A stretch of DNA of 64,000 bases from an uncultured Lachnospiraceae bacterium (lineage in GTDB: Bacteria; Bacillota; Clostridia; Lachnospirales; Lachnospiraceae), in assembly GCA_945919075.1 (NCBI GenBank), contig CAMEIX010000005.1:62001-126000 (forward strand), given 5' to 3'. The translations under genes and the position numbers were made by a program. Positions 9,071 to 18,043 of this stretch are shown here, one piece after another (within the stretch, counting starts at the first letter, position 1; each line of letters starts with the position of its first letter). A model generated the notes under the pieces. That model was not told the DNA's origin and did no database searches. It saw nothing but the letters and a program-made list of their open reading frames with translations.

Positions 9071-10164
9071 AAAAGGTCGTATTTCACATAAACAGCTTGG
9101 AGCAGGGCGGTGCGGAACGAGTGGTTACTACATTGGCAAACCGCTTTGCCAAAGATGGATATGAGGTTGTCATTGCAACAGAATGGTTTGCAGAAAATGA
9201 ATTTGTACCTGACAAATCCGTAAAAAGGGTGCATGTGGGTTTAAGCGAAGAACAGGAAAAGGCAGGAAGAAAAAGACAATTCTTTCTGCGAATCGCAAAC
9301 CTTCGGAAGTTCTTAAAAAAGGAGAAACCGGACATCGTGATAGCCTTTGCGAAAAAGGCAATCTACCGTGCCCTTATGGCAACCTTTTTCCTAAGGATAC
9401 CGGTACTGATATCGGTCAGGGCCAATCCGTATACTGCTTATGTTTCCAAGGCGGACAAAATTCTGATTCCGCTTTTGTTCGGCAGGGCAAAGGGCTGCGT
9501 ATTTCAGACCCAGGGAGCGAAAGAGTTCTTTTCACCGAAAATCGGGAGAAAATCAAAAATCATATTAAACCCCATAAACGAAAAGTACCTTCATGAGGAA
9601 CCGGCACCAAAACGCAGGAAAACGGTAGTGCATTCCGGAAGGATTAACGGTGCCAAGAATCAGATAATGCTCCTTAATGCTTTCCTTTTGGTACATGAAA
9701 AGCATCCGGATTATGATCTGGAGATTTATGGAGGAGATTCCGGAGACGGTATTTTTCAGAAACTGGAAAACTTTATCCGTAAGCAGGGTGCCGGTGAATA
9801 TATCCGTTTGATGGGAGCAAGTGATAATCTCAACAAGCAGTTAAAGGATGCTGCACTTTTTGCCTTTTCTTCGGATAGGGAAGGTCTTCCCAATTCCCTG
9901 ATGGAAGCGATGGCGTTAGGGCTTCCCGTAGTGGCTACGGACTGTCCTTGCGGAGGACCGGCAACCCTGATTCAGGATGGAGAAAATGGTCTGCTTACTC
10001 CCGTAAAAGATGCTAAAGCCATGGCGGCTGCAATGAGTAGAATCATTGAAGATCCTGCACTTGCGAAAAAACTTGGTGCCAATGCCGGAAAGATAAGAGA
10101 GGTGGCATCCGAAGAAAAGATCTGTAAAATGTGGGAAGAATATGTAGAAGAACTGACAAAATAA
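9067..10164 (+). CDS. GT4 family glycosyltransferase
   Basis: A 365-residue GT-B enzyme. It begins KKVVFHINSLEQGGAERVV with the GG motif, and the C-terminal half has HSGRINGAKNQ and the donor motif SDREGLPNSLMEAMALGLP followed by DCPCGGPATLI. This arrangement is like GalNAc- and Gal-transferring GT4 enzymes of capsule clusters, but donor use cannot be fixed. It is coupled to the upstream membrane protein by a 4-nt overlap and lies 10 bp before asnB. Confidence 0.9.
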   Translation: MKKVVFHINSLEQGGAERVVTTLANRFAKDGYEVVIATEWFAENEFVPDKSVKRVHVGLSEEQEKAGRKRQFFLRIANLRKFLKKEKPDIVIAFAKKAIYRALMATFFLRIPVLISVRANPYTAYVSKADKILIPLLFGRAKGCVFQTQGAKEFFSPKIGRKSKIILNPINEKYLHEEPAPKRRKTVVHSGRINGAKNQIMLLNAFLLVHEKHPDYDLEIYGGDSGDGIFQKLENFIRKQGAGEYIRLMGASDNLNKQLKDAALFAFSSDREGLPNSLMEAMALGLPVVATDCPCGGPATLIQDGENGLLTPVKDAKAMAAAMSRIIEDPALAKKLGANAGKIREVASEEKICKMWEEYVEELTK

Positions 10165-10174
10165 GAGGTAATCC

Positions 10175-12067
10175 ATGTGCGGAATTTGTGGTTATATCAG
10201 TAAAAACAGAATATCCGAGGAACAACTGCGGGCCATGAATGACACCATGTATCATAGAGGACCCGATGACTTTGGCGTAGAAATTTATCCGGGGAAAGAC
10301 GGGTATGCCATTGGCTTTGCGCAAAGACGGCTTTCCATCATGGATCTTTCCAGCTTAGGACACCAGCCCATGCATTCTAAGGAAGGCAGAATTTCGGTGG
10401 TGTATAACGGAGAAATCTACAATTTTCAGGAAATCAAAAAGGAAATGCCGGATTATGCTTTTCTTTCCAACTGTGATACGGAAGTGATTATTGCGGCCTA
10501 CTTAAAGTGGGGAATTTCCTGTGTGGAAAAGTTCAATGGAATGTTTGCCATTGCCATTTATGACAGGGAAAAAGACGAGATTTATTTAGTCAGGGACCGA
10601 ATCGGAAAAAAGCCTCTGTATTATTGGATTAAGGATGGGAATCTTGTATTCGCATCCGAATTGAAGCCCATCTTTGCCTGTCCCGGATTTGATAAAAAAA
10701 TCCGCAGGGAGGTTTTGCCCAGATATCTCTATCACCAGTATATCACGGCTCCGGATACCATTTTTGAGGATGTGTATAAATTAGAGCCGGGTTCTGTACT
10801 GAAGTTTCACTTAGGAGAAATCCATACTTACAAGTATTGGGATATTAAGGATGTGCATAAAAGGCAGAAGGCAAATCCGGTAAAGTCCTACGCTGAGGCA
10901 AAGGAAGAATTGAAAAAGCTTCTTACGGATGCGGTAAGACTGCGCATGATTTCCGATGTTCCGTTGGGGTCTTTTTTGAGCGGCGGCTATGATTCTTCTT
11001 TAGTAACGGCAATTGCACAGTCCGTTTCCGATGAACCTGTGAAGACTTTCTCCATCGGTTTTCATGAAGAGAAATTTAACGAAGCAAAATATGCAAAGGA
11101 AGTGGCGAAGCATTTAGGTACCAAACATACAGAACTCTATATTTCCGAGAGAGAGATGTTTGAACAGGTTGCAAGCATTGCAAAATACTATGATGAACCT
11201 TTTGCAGATTCCTCCCAGATTCCGTCCATGCTGGTTGCGGGACTTGCAAAAAAAGATGTGACCGTGGTTCTTTCCGGTGACGGAGGGGATGAGTTCTTCT
11301 GCGGTTACAATCTCTACGACAAGGTGGGACAGGCACAAAAGGTAGATGCACTGGGAGCCATGACCTATGGGCTTTTTAATTTGCCCGGAATTAAGCAGGC
11401 AGATTTATTAAAGAAAATGCCCTTTAAGGTGCAGATTATTGCATCCAACCGTAATAAGGAGACCAAGACACAATTTGGGGTGAATCATTACTACGAGGCT
11501 GCAATTAAAATGGTTCCCGGCAAACATATTCCCCTGCTATATGAATTTGAATCCAAATATGAAGAGAAGAACTGGCAGGAGCGGCGTATGCTTCTGGATA
11601 TGGATACCTATATCTCCGGTGATATTCTCTGTAAGGTGGACAGGGCAACCATGAAATATTCTCTGGAAGCAAGGTGTCCTATCTTAGATCCGAACGTGAT
11701 GGAGTATTCCTTCCGCCTGCCCCATTCTTTCAAATATGATAATCATGTTAAAAAACGTATTTTGAAGGATATTGCATATGACTATATTCCGAAGGAACTT
11801 TTAGAAAGACCGAAGGTAGGTTTTGCGGTTCCCAGGGATAAATGGTTACGAGGACCGTTAAAAGAACAGCTCACCGATTACTGCAACCGGGATTTCCTAA
11901 AGAAACAGGATATCTTCGATGCCGATTATATGGAGCGGATGCTGCATTCCTATTTCGAATACGGAGATGGAGGCCCTTCTTCCGGGGCAAATTATTCGAA
12001 ACTGCTGTGGGCATTTTTTGTATTTGAACAGTGGTATGATTTTTATATGAGAGAAGGTTTATCATGA
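10175..12067 (+). CDS. asnB: Glutamine-hydrolysing asparagine synthetase family amidotransferase
   Basis: A 630-residue class II glutamine amidotransferase. Met-Cys-Gly-Ile-Cys-Gly at the N-terminus supplies Cys2 as nucleophile after Met removal, with RGPDD and NGEIYNF typical of the Ntn domain. The synthetase half has the pyrophosphate loop SGGYDSSL and SGDGGDEFF. The housekeeping reaction makes asparagine from aspartate, ATP and glutamine. Within a glycan operon and ATGA-coupled to a TupA-like ATP-grasp gene, it may instead amidate a uronic acid of the polysaccharide, a role known for related O-antigen enzymes. The family is certain; the acceptor is inference. Confidence 0.93.
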   Translation: MCGICGYISKNRISEEQLRAMNDTMYHRGPDDFGVEIYPGKDGYAIGFAQRRLSIMDLSSLGHQPMHSKEGRISVVYNGEIYNFQEIKKEMPDYAFLSNCDTEVIIAAYLKWGISCVEKFNGMFAIAIYDREKDEIYLVRDRIGKKPLYYWIKDGNLVFASELKPIFACPGFDKKIRREVLPRYLYHQYITAPDTIFEDVYKLEPGSVLKFHLGEIHTYKYWDIKDVHKRQKANPVKSYAEAKEELKKLLTDAVRLRMISDVPLGSFLSGGYDSSLVTAIAQSVSDEPVKTFSIGFHEEKFNEAKYAKEVAKHLGTKHTELYISEREMFEQVASIAKYYDEPFADSSQIPSMLVAGLAKKDVTVVLSGDGGDEFFCGYNLYDKVGQAQKVDALGAMTYGLFNLPGIKQADLLKKMPFKVQIIASNRNKETKTQFGVNHYYEAAIKMVPGKHIPLLYEFESKYEEKNWQERRMLLDMDTYISGDILCKVDRATMKYSLEARCPILDPNVMEYSFRLPHSFKYDNHVKKRILKDIAYDYIPKELLERPKVGFAVPRDKWLRGPLKEQLTDYCNRDFLKKQDIFDADYMERMLHSYFEYGDGGPSSGANYSKLLWAFFVFEQWYDFYMREGLS

Positions 12068-13008
12068 GTGTACATCCTTTGAAAAAATTTTTGTATCATC
12101 ATACTTTAACCGCAAAAATGTATAATGTTATCCGTTCTGCAAGAAGAGATAAGGATAACCGGTTAAGTGATGAAGAGTTTGCAAAGAAATACTATAAGAT
12201 GAAAACCGGGATGGAGTTAAATCTGGAAAATCCGACCAGGTTTAACGAAAAACTATGGTATTTAAAACTTCATGAAAAACATCCGCTGATGACCAAATGC
12301 TCCGATAAATATCTGGTCAGGGAATACGTGAGGGAATGCGGACTGGGTCATATCCTAAATGAAATGTATGGTGCATACGACAGATTTGAAGATATTCCCT
12401 TTGATGAATTGCCGGACCGCTTTTTCATTAAATGCAACCACACTTCCGGGGTGAATGCCATTATTGACAAAAAGAAGGGCTTTGACTACAAATACCTGAA
12501 AAATGAATTTGACTTCTGGATGAACCGTAATTATTTTTACAGCAGCAGGGAGTGGAATTATAAGAATATTGACCGGAAGATTGTTTGTGAAAAGATTATG
12601 ACCCAGCCCGGAAAATCCAATCTGGATGATTACCGGTTTATGTGTTTTAAGGGTGAAGTGAAAATGGTTTACGGGGATATTGATGCCTGTGCGGAGGATG
12701 GAAGCCATTATGTGGGATCAGCGCGAAATATCTATGACAGGGATTTTAATCTGATGGAAGGAGTCCGCGTTTCCAGAGAAAACTTTGACCCGGCTAAAAT
12801 GCCTAAACCTAAAAACTATGATAAGATGGTGGAATATGCAGAAATCTTAAGCAAGCCCTTCCGCCACGTACGAGTGGATTTGTACAATCTGGACGGGGAA
12901 ATCCGGTTTGGAGAACTGACCTTTTATCATCAGGGAGCCTGCAGCGTCATGACACCGGATTCTTTTGATTATGAGGCAGCAGAGTGGCTGGATATCACCG
13001 GACTGTAA
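12064..13008 (+). CDS. TupA-like ATP-grasp protein
   Basis: A 314-residue protein matching the TupA-like ATP-grasp group: NPTRFNEKLWYLKLHEK near residue 57, FFIKCNHTSG near 120 (nucleotide-binding Lys strand), KIVCEKIM, DDYRFMCFKGEV and GEIRFGELTFYHQG near the C-terminus. TupA was named for teichuronopeptide synthesis, where an amino-acid polymer is linked to a uronic acid polymer. ATP-grasp enzymes make amide bonds through an acyl phosphate. Its start overlaps the asnB stop (ATGA). Together they suggest carboxylate amidation or peptide-like decoration of a uronate. Confidence 0.8.
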   Translation: MSVHPLKKFLYHHTLTAKMYNVIRSARRDKDNRLSDEEFAKKYYKMKTGMELNLENPTRFNEKLWYLKLHEKHPLMTKCSDKYLVREYVRECGLGHILNEMYGAYDRFEDIPFDELPDRFFIKCNHTSGVNAIIDKKKGFDYKYLKNEFDFWMNRNYFYSSREWNYKNIDRKIVCEKIMTQPGKSNLDDYRFMCFKGEVKMVYGDIDACAEDGSHYVGSARNIYDRDFNLMEGVRVSRENFDPAKMPKPKNYDKMVEYAEILSKPFRHVRVDLYNLDGEIRFGELTFYHQGACSVMTPDSFDYEAAEWLDITGL

Positions 13009-13036
13009 ATTTTGATACCATGCAAAAGGAGAAATT

Positions 13037-13873
13037 ATGGCCAAAGTAGCAGTATTATATGTAAGTCTCGGCAAGAAATATCATGTGTTCTGGCCGGAAT
13101 TTTATGAAACGTTCAAAAAGAATTTCCTTAAGAAAAGCGAAGTGACTTATTTCGTATTTTCTGAGACCCGTGACTTAAAATACGCGGATGAAAAGGATGT
13201 GCACATTGTGGATCAGGAGGATCTCGGCTGGCCGGGGAATACCCTGAACCGTTTTGATATGTTCCTTAAGATTGAGGAGGAATTAAAGGAATATGATTAT
13301 ACCTATTTCTTTAATTCTAACTATCTGTGTACCACAGAGATTAAGGAAGAGGATTTTTTACCCGGAGATAAGAACCTGGTGGTTACCATTCATCCCAGAA
13401 ATTACTTAAAAACGCCGGAACAGATGCCCTATGACCGTAATCCGGAGAGTCTTGCCTGTATTCCCATGGGGGAAGGCGAAAAGTATGTCATGGGCGGACT
13501 GAATGGTGGAAAAACAGCAAATTATCTTGCTATGATTAAAGAACTTAAGAAGAATACGGATATAGATTCTTCCAAAGGGGTGGTGGCAAAGTGGCATGAT
13601 GAGTCCCACTTAAACCGTTACATCATCGGAAGGGATGACATTAAGTTTCTGCCACCCGCTTACGGATATCCCGAAGGGTTTGATTTCCCGTTTGAACCCG
13701 TAATGCTTCTTCGGGAGAAGAACCGTTACTTTGATGTGGATGCATTTAAAGCCAAGGGAATCGGTGGGAAAATTATGGTATTTCTTGGGCGTATTAAGAG
13801 TAAGGTGGCTATCAGAATCCGTATCCGTAAAATGAAACAGTTTTTTATAAGTCTTTTTAAGAAAGGGAAATAA
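13037..13873 (+). CDS. GT6 family (ABO blood-group-type) glycosyltransferase
   Basis: A 278-residue protein that follows the bacterial GT6 pattern through its length: VAVLYVSLGKKYHVFWPEFY at the N-terminus, LGWPGNTLNRFDMFL at 63-76, FFNSN at 91-95, MPYDRNPES near 130, MGGLNGG at 152-158 and KWHDESHLNRY at 185-195, then a YGYPEG turn. GT6 enzymes are retaining alpha-1,3-Gal or GalNAc transferases. Vertebrate members use a DxD metal motif; bacterial members have NxN, and here it is Asn93-Ser-Asn95, implying metal-independent catalysis. There is no transmembrane anchor, so it acts in the cytoplasm. Confidence 0.85.
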   Translation: MAKVAVLYVSLGKKYHVFWPEFYETFKKNFLKKSEVTYFVFSETRDLKYADEKDVHIVDQEDLGWPGNTLNRFDMFLKIEEELKEYDYTYFFNSNYLCTTEIKEEDFLPGDKNLVVTIHPRNYLKTPEQMPYDRNPESLACIPMGEGEKYVMGGLNGGKTANYLAMIKELKKNTDIDSSKGVVAKWHDESHLNRYIIGRDDIKFLPPAYGYPEGFDFPFEPVMLLREKNRYFDVDAFKAKGIGGKIMVFLGRIKSKVAIRIRIRKMKQFFISLFKKGK

Positions 13874-13875
13874 AA

Positions 13876-14874
13876 GTGCCGAAGATTACTGTGATTGTAC
13901 CGGTTTACAATGCGGAAAAAACAATAAAGCGGGCTGTTAACAGCATTACCGGTCAGTCATTTTCGGATTTTGAACTGATTTTAGTGGATGACGGTTCCAA
14001 AGATGCTTCCGGTAAACTCTGTGATGGTCTGGCAGCAGAGGATACCAGAATCAAGGTGATTCATAAGCCAAATGCCGGTGTATCGGCAGCAAGAAATGAC
14101 GGTATGAAGGCTGCATCAGGAGAGTATATCCAGTTTGTGGACAGCGACGATTATCTGCCGGAAGACTTCTTAGAACGTATGATTCGTACGCAGGAGGAGT
14201 ATGGGAAGGATACCTTTGTCTGGTGCGGACTTGCCATTGTCAGCGAAAACGGTGCCAGAAATGAGAGAGTATGGCAGTTTGAAGAGTGTGATATAACGGA
14301 AACGGACCGTTCTGCTTTGTTTAAACTTTCCATGCAGCATCTGTTAAATTCTCCGGTTAACAAGCTTTATCATAAAGAGATTCTGGAAAAATATAGTCTT
14401 AGCATGAAAGCGGATATCCGGATTGCGGAGGATCTGTTGTTTAATATTGAGTATTTAGAGAGAATCGGAGCGGACGGTAAGATCGTGATTTTAAACGATC
14501 TGTTTTACCCCTATATCCAGAATGGGGAAGTGTCCCTTGACAATCAGTATCATCCTGATTATTACGATATTCATAAAAAGATTCTGAAGCATCTTTGGGA
14601 TGCGGGAGAGGACTTTGGAGTTGCAAAAGAGGACCATCCTTTGTTTTATCAGAGGTATTGGGAATATATGATGGTGGCCATGCAAAACTATGACCGAAAG
14701 GAATGCACTCTGTCGAAACGTGAAAAGAACAGGATGATGGGTCGCATTTTAAGAGACCCATTCTTTCAGAAAAGCTTAAAAATGAAAAAGAAAAGAATGG
14801 GACGAGCCAGTTATTATTCTATGAGGAGCAGATCGGCTTTACTGTATTCTCTCTGTCAGAAGGTCAGAAAATAA
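13876..14874 (+). CDS. GT2 family glycosyltransferase
   Basis: A 332-residue GT-A enzyme starting at GTG 13876, supported by GAAAGGGA at 13861-13868. Motifs are ITVIVPVYNAEKTIKRAV, LVDDGSKDASGK near residue 40, NAGVSAARNDG and the metal site FVDSDDYLPED near residue 87. It begins 2 bp after the GT6 gene. It resembles the next gene and the pair at 20140 and 21276, forming a set of related GT2 paralogues. Confidence 0.88.
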   Translation: MPKITVIVPVYNAEKTIKRAVNSITGQSFSDFELILVDDGSKDASGKLCDGLAAEDTRIKVIHKPNAGVSAARNDGMKAASGEYIQFVDSDDYLPEDFLERMIRTQEEYGKDTFVWCGLAIVSENGARNERVWQFEECDITETDRSALFKLSMQHLLNSPVNKLYHKEILEKYSLSMKADIRIAEDLLFNIEYLERIGADGKIVILNDLFYPYIQNGEVSLDNQYHPDYYDIHKKILKHLWDAGEDFGVAKEDHPLFYQRYWEYMMVAMQNYDRKECTLSKREKNRMMGRILRDPFFQKSLKMKKKRMGRASYYSMRSRSALLYSLCQKVRK

Positions 14875-14886
14875 AAGGATATTATT

Positions 14887-15900
14887 ATGATTAGTATCAT
14901 TGTTCCCGTGTATAACGTGGAAAAATATTTACCAAAGTGCATAGAATCCATCTGCTGGCAAACCTACACGGATCTGGAAATTATACTGGTGGATGATGGT
15001 TCCCCGGATGAATCCGGAAGAATTTGTGAAGAGTACGCTGCAAAAGATAAACGCATTAAAGTGATTCACAAGCAAAACGGAGGATTGTCAGATGCCAGAA
15101 ATGCAGGCCTTGATATAGCGAAAGGGGACTATATCCAGTTTGTGGACAGTGATGATTATATTCATCCGAAGATGACGGAAATATTGTATCGTAATCTGAC
15201 CGATTATCAGGCGGATGTTTCCATCTGTAATTTTGTTGTTCAAGGGGAAGAGGCCGGGCCGGCTTCTATGGACAAAGATAGTATGGAACAGACAATCGAA
15301 TGCTTTGAGGGCAGAGAGGTAATGGACCAGTTACAAAAGAAGAACACGGTAACGGTCATTGCGTGGAACAAATTATATAAGGCATCCCTTTTTCAAAACC
15401 TTCGTTACGAAAAAGGAAGACTTCATGAAGATGAATATCTGATTCATCATCTGTTGGACAGGGTAAACGTAAGTGTATATACGGACGCAGAATTGTACTA
15501 TTATGTACAGCATGCCGGAAGTATCACCGGAAAAGTTAACAGCAAAAGGGTAAAGGATGCCTATGAGGCCTATCTGGAGCGTCTTGCATTTATGAAGCAG
15601 AAAGAATATGCTTATATGGAACTGTGTACCAAAAAGCATATTCTGTATCATATTTTTCGATACTATCGGTTTCTGGGAAAAACGGACTTAGAACTGAAAA
15701 AACAGATGCGGGAAAGTTTTAAAATGATTATGGAGGAACCCGGGATGGAAGCAAAACTTCCCACCGATCTTCGTGCGGATTACCGGATTTTTCTGAAAAG
15801 TCCGGAATTATTCTATCATAGCCGGGGAATGGTACATTTCTGGCGTAGTACAAAGAAAAATACAAAAAAGATACTAAGAAAAGTGTTAAAAAGGAAATAG
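14887..15900 (+). CDS. GT2 family glycosyltransferase
   Basis: A 337-residue GT-A enzyme with ISIIVPVYNVEKYLPKCI, LVDDGSPDESGR, NGGLSDARNAG and FVDSDDYIHPK. Architecture and motif order match the preceding GT2 gene, 12 bp upstream, suggesting tandem duplication and divergence. The C-terminal third is basic and helical, typical of peripheral membrane GT2 enzymes. It ends one base before the first exporter permease. Confidence 0.88.
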   Translation: MISIIVPVYNVEKYLPKCIESICWQTYTDLEIILVDDGSPDESGRICEEYAAKDKRIKVIHKQNGGLSDARNAGLDIAKGDYIQFVDSDDYIHPKMTEILYRNLTDYQADVSICNFVVQGEEAGPASMDKDSMEQTIECFEGREVMDQLQKKNTVTVIAWNKLYKASLFQNLRYEKGRLHEDEYLIHHLLDRVNVSVYTDAELYYYVQHAGSITGKVNSKRVKDAYEAYLERLAFMKQKEYAYMELCTKKHILYHIFRYYRFLGKTDLELKKQMRESFKMIMEEPGMEAKLPTDLRADYRIFLKSPELFYHSRGMVHFWRSTKKNTKKILRKVLKRK

Positions 15901-15901
15901 A

Positions 15902-16756
15902 TTGGAAACAAGTATGGAAGAAAAGTGGACCACAGTCTTAAAACCCAAACATAAATTAATGGATTTGAATCTGAAAGAATTACTGGCATACAAGGATTTG
16001 ATTTTTCTCTTTGTAAAGCGAAATTTCGTGACCAAGTACAAACAGACCATATTAGGCCCCTTGTGGTTAATCATCAGTCCGATTCTTACTACGCTGATGT
16101 TCGTAGTGGTATTTGGTAATATCGCCGGATTGTCTACGGATGGTTCCCCACAGATGGCCTTCTATATGGCAGGCAATATTGTATGGGCTTATTTTTCCCT
16201 TTGTGTAACACAGACATCCAATACCTTTGTGTCGAATGCTGCGGTGTTTGGAAAAGTATATTTTCCCAGACTGGTTGCGCCAATATCGACGGTTATTACA
16301 GGCTTTGTGGATTTTTTGATTCAGTTTGCCTTATTTGCGGTAATACTTGCGGTATATATTTTTACGGGAAGTCCTGTAAAAATCAATGCGTGGGCGTTTG
16401 CAACACCGCTGTTAGTCTTACAGCTTGCTTTATTGGGAATGGGAGTTGGCATTATTGTTTCCTCTCTCACAACAAAGTATAGGGACCTTACTATTTTAGT
16501 AACCTTCGGGGTACAGCTGTGGATGTATGCCAGTCCGATTGTGTATTCCCTGACCCAGATTCCGGAACAATACCGTTTCCTCTACCTGTTAAATCCGGTT
16601 TCTCCTATAGTAACTATTTTCCGTTATGGATTTTTGGGCTCCGGATATGTTCCCCTCGCTTCATGGGGCATTAGTTGGATTACTACAATCATTGTGGTAT
16701 TTATCGGTGTCATTATGTTTACCAGAATTGAGAAGACCTTTATGGATACGGTATAA
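15902..16756 (+). CDS. wzm: ABC-2 type polysaccharide exporter permease (exporter 1)
   Basis: A 284-residue permease with six predicted membrane helices. The family signature KRNFVTKYKQTILGPLWLIISP lies near residues 39-60, just before the first helix. TTG 15902 is chosen because AAGGA lies 6-7 bp upstream; ATG 15914 lacks a good site. With the ATPase 12 bp downstream it forms a Wzm/Wzt or TagGH-type exporter that flips polyprenyl-linked glycan across the membrane. Confidence 0.9.
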   Translation: METSMEEKWTTVLKPKHKLMDLNLKELLAYKDLIFLFVKRNFVTKYKQTILGPLWLIISPILTTLMFVVVFGNIAGLSTDGSPQMAFYMAGNIVWAYFSLCVTQTSNTFVSNAAVFGKVYFPRLVAPISTVITGFVDFLIQFALFAVILAVYIFTGSPVKINAWAFATPLLVLQLALLGMGVGIIVSSLTTKYRDLTILVTFGVQLWMYASPIVYSLTQIPEQYRFLYLLNPVSPIVTIFRYGFLGSGYVPLASWGISWITTIIVVFIGVIMFTRIEKTFMDTV

Positions 16757-16768
16757 GGAAGGTGTGTC

Positions 16769-18043
16769 ATGCAGGATACGGTAATTAAGATAGAGAATTT
16801 AAAGAAAAAGTATCGCCTGGGAATGATTGGCAGCGGTACGCTCACTGCGGATCTGCAGAGCTGGTGGGCAAAAAAAACCGGGAAGGAAGACCCGAACAGA
16901 AAGATTGATGAGAAGGAACAGACCAATAAGGAATTCTGGGCTTTAAATGGGATTAATCTGGAAGTAAAAGCAGGAGAAACATTGGGGATTATCGGTGCCA
17001 ATGGTGCGGGAAAATCCACGCTGCTTAAAATTTTATCCAGAGTTACGGCTCCTACAGAAGGAGAAGTAAAGATCAAAGGTCGAATTTCCAGTATGCTGGA
17101 AGTAGGTACCGGTTTCCATGGGGAACTCACGGGACGCGAAAATATTTACTTAAATGGTGCAATTCTGGGAATGAGCAGGAGTGAAGTAGACAAGAAAATG
17201 GAGGATATTATCGAATTTTCCGAATGTCGCAAGTTTATTGACACACCGGTTAAAAGATATTCTTCCGGTATGTATGTAAAACTGGCTTTTTCGGTTGCAG
17301 CGCATCTGGATTCGGAAATCCTTGTTATGGATGAGGTTCTGGCAGTAGGCGACATGAAATTTCAGGAGAAGTGCCTTGGAAAAATGGGGGATGTGGCAGA
17401 TAAAGAAGGACGAACGGTCCTCTATGTCAGTCATAACATGAACACCATTCAGCAGCTTTGCAGTCGTTGTGTAGTTCTGGACAAAGGGCGTATCATCTAT
17501 GACGGAGATGTGGAGGAAGCAATCCGAATCTATATGGGAACCGTAAAGGAATCTCCGGTGGATGTGGATCTTAGCGAAATGGAAAGAGCCGAAGAGCATG
17601 CGGGCAGAGTGGCATTCATGAAACGATTACAGGTTTTGGATGCGGAAAGCAGTGTATTTAACCGGGATTCCATAATGCGTTTCCGCTTAAGTTTTACTAC
17701 GGAGCTGGATAACCCAAAGTTGTATCTGAGGGCCATTTTGCATTATGCGGATGGAACGCCGGTTACCATGGTTACCACAAAGGAGTCGTTTTCGGCAAAA
17801 AAGGATGAGGAACAGTCGATTGTTTTCCGATTGGACAGCAAATATATTGTGCCCGGAAAATATACCTTAAGTCTGATTTTGTATGAAGTAAACCAGTTTG
17901 GAACTTACCGAAACTGTGATGGTGTGAAGGATGCCTTCTGTTTTGAAATCAAGGCAGAAGAGGATTATGCACATCGAATGGAATGGAGCCATCGCTATTG
18001 GGGACATGTATCATTGGGAGAACTATTGATTGAAAATGAGTAA
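16769..18043 (+). CDS. wzt: ABC polysaccharide exporter ATPase with C-terminal substrate domain (exporter 1)
   Basis: A 424-residue protein. The nucleotide-binding domain has Walker A GANGAGKS at 76-83, the Wzt/TagH-type gate region SSMLEVGTGFHGELTGREN, signature YSSGM at 164-168 and Walker B LVMDE at 185-189. From about residue 270 there is a beta-rich extension as in Wzt proteins, where it binds the finished glycan end. The extension differs from that of the second exporter ATPase at 46552, implying another substrate. Its stop overlaps the next gene. Confidence 0.92.
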   Translation: MQDTVIKIENLKKKYRLGMIGSGTLTADLQSWWAKKTGKEDPNRKIDEKEQTNKEFWALNGINLEVKAGETLGIIGANGAGKSTLLKILSRVTAPTEGEVKIKGRISSMLEVGTGFHGELTGRENIYLNGAILGMSRSEVDKKMEDIIEFSECRKFIDTPVKRYSSGMYVKLAFSVAAHLDSEILVMDEVLAVGDMKFQEKCLGKMGDVADKEGRTVLYVSHNMNTIQQLCSRCVVLDKGRIIYDGDVEEAIRIYMGTVKESPVDVDLSEMERAEEHAGRVAFMKRLQVLDAESSVFNRDSIMRFRLSFTTELDNPKLYLRAILHYADGTPVTMVTTKESFSAKKDEEQSIVFRLDSKYIVPGKYTLSLILYEVNQFGTYRNCDGVKDAFCFEIKAEEDYAHRMEWSHRYWGHVSLGELLIENE

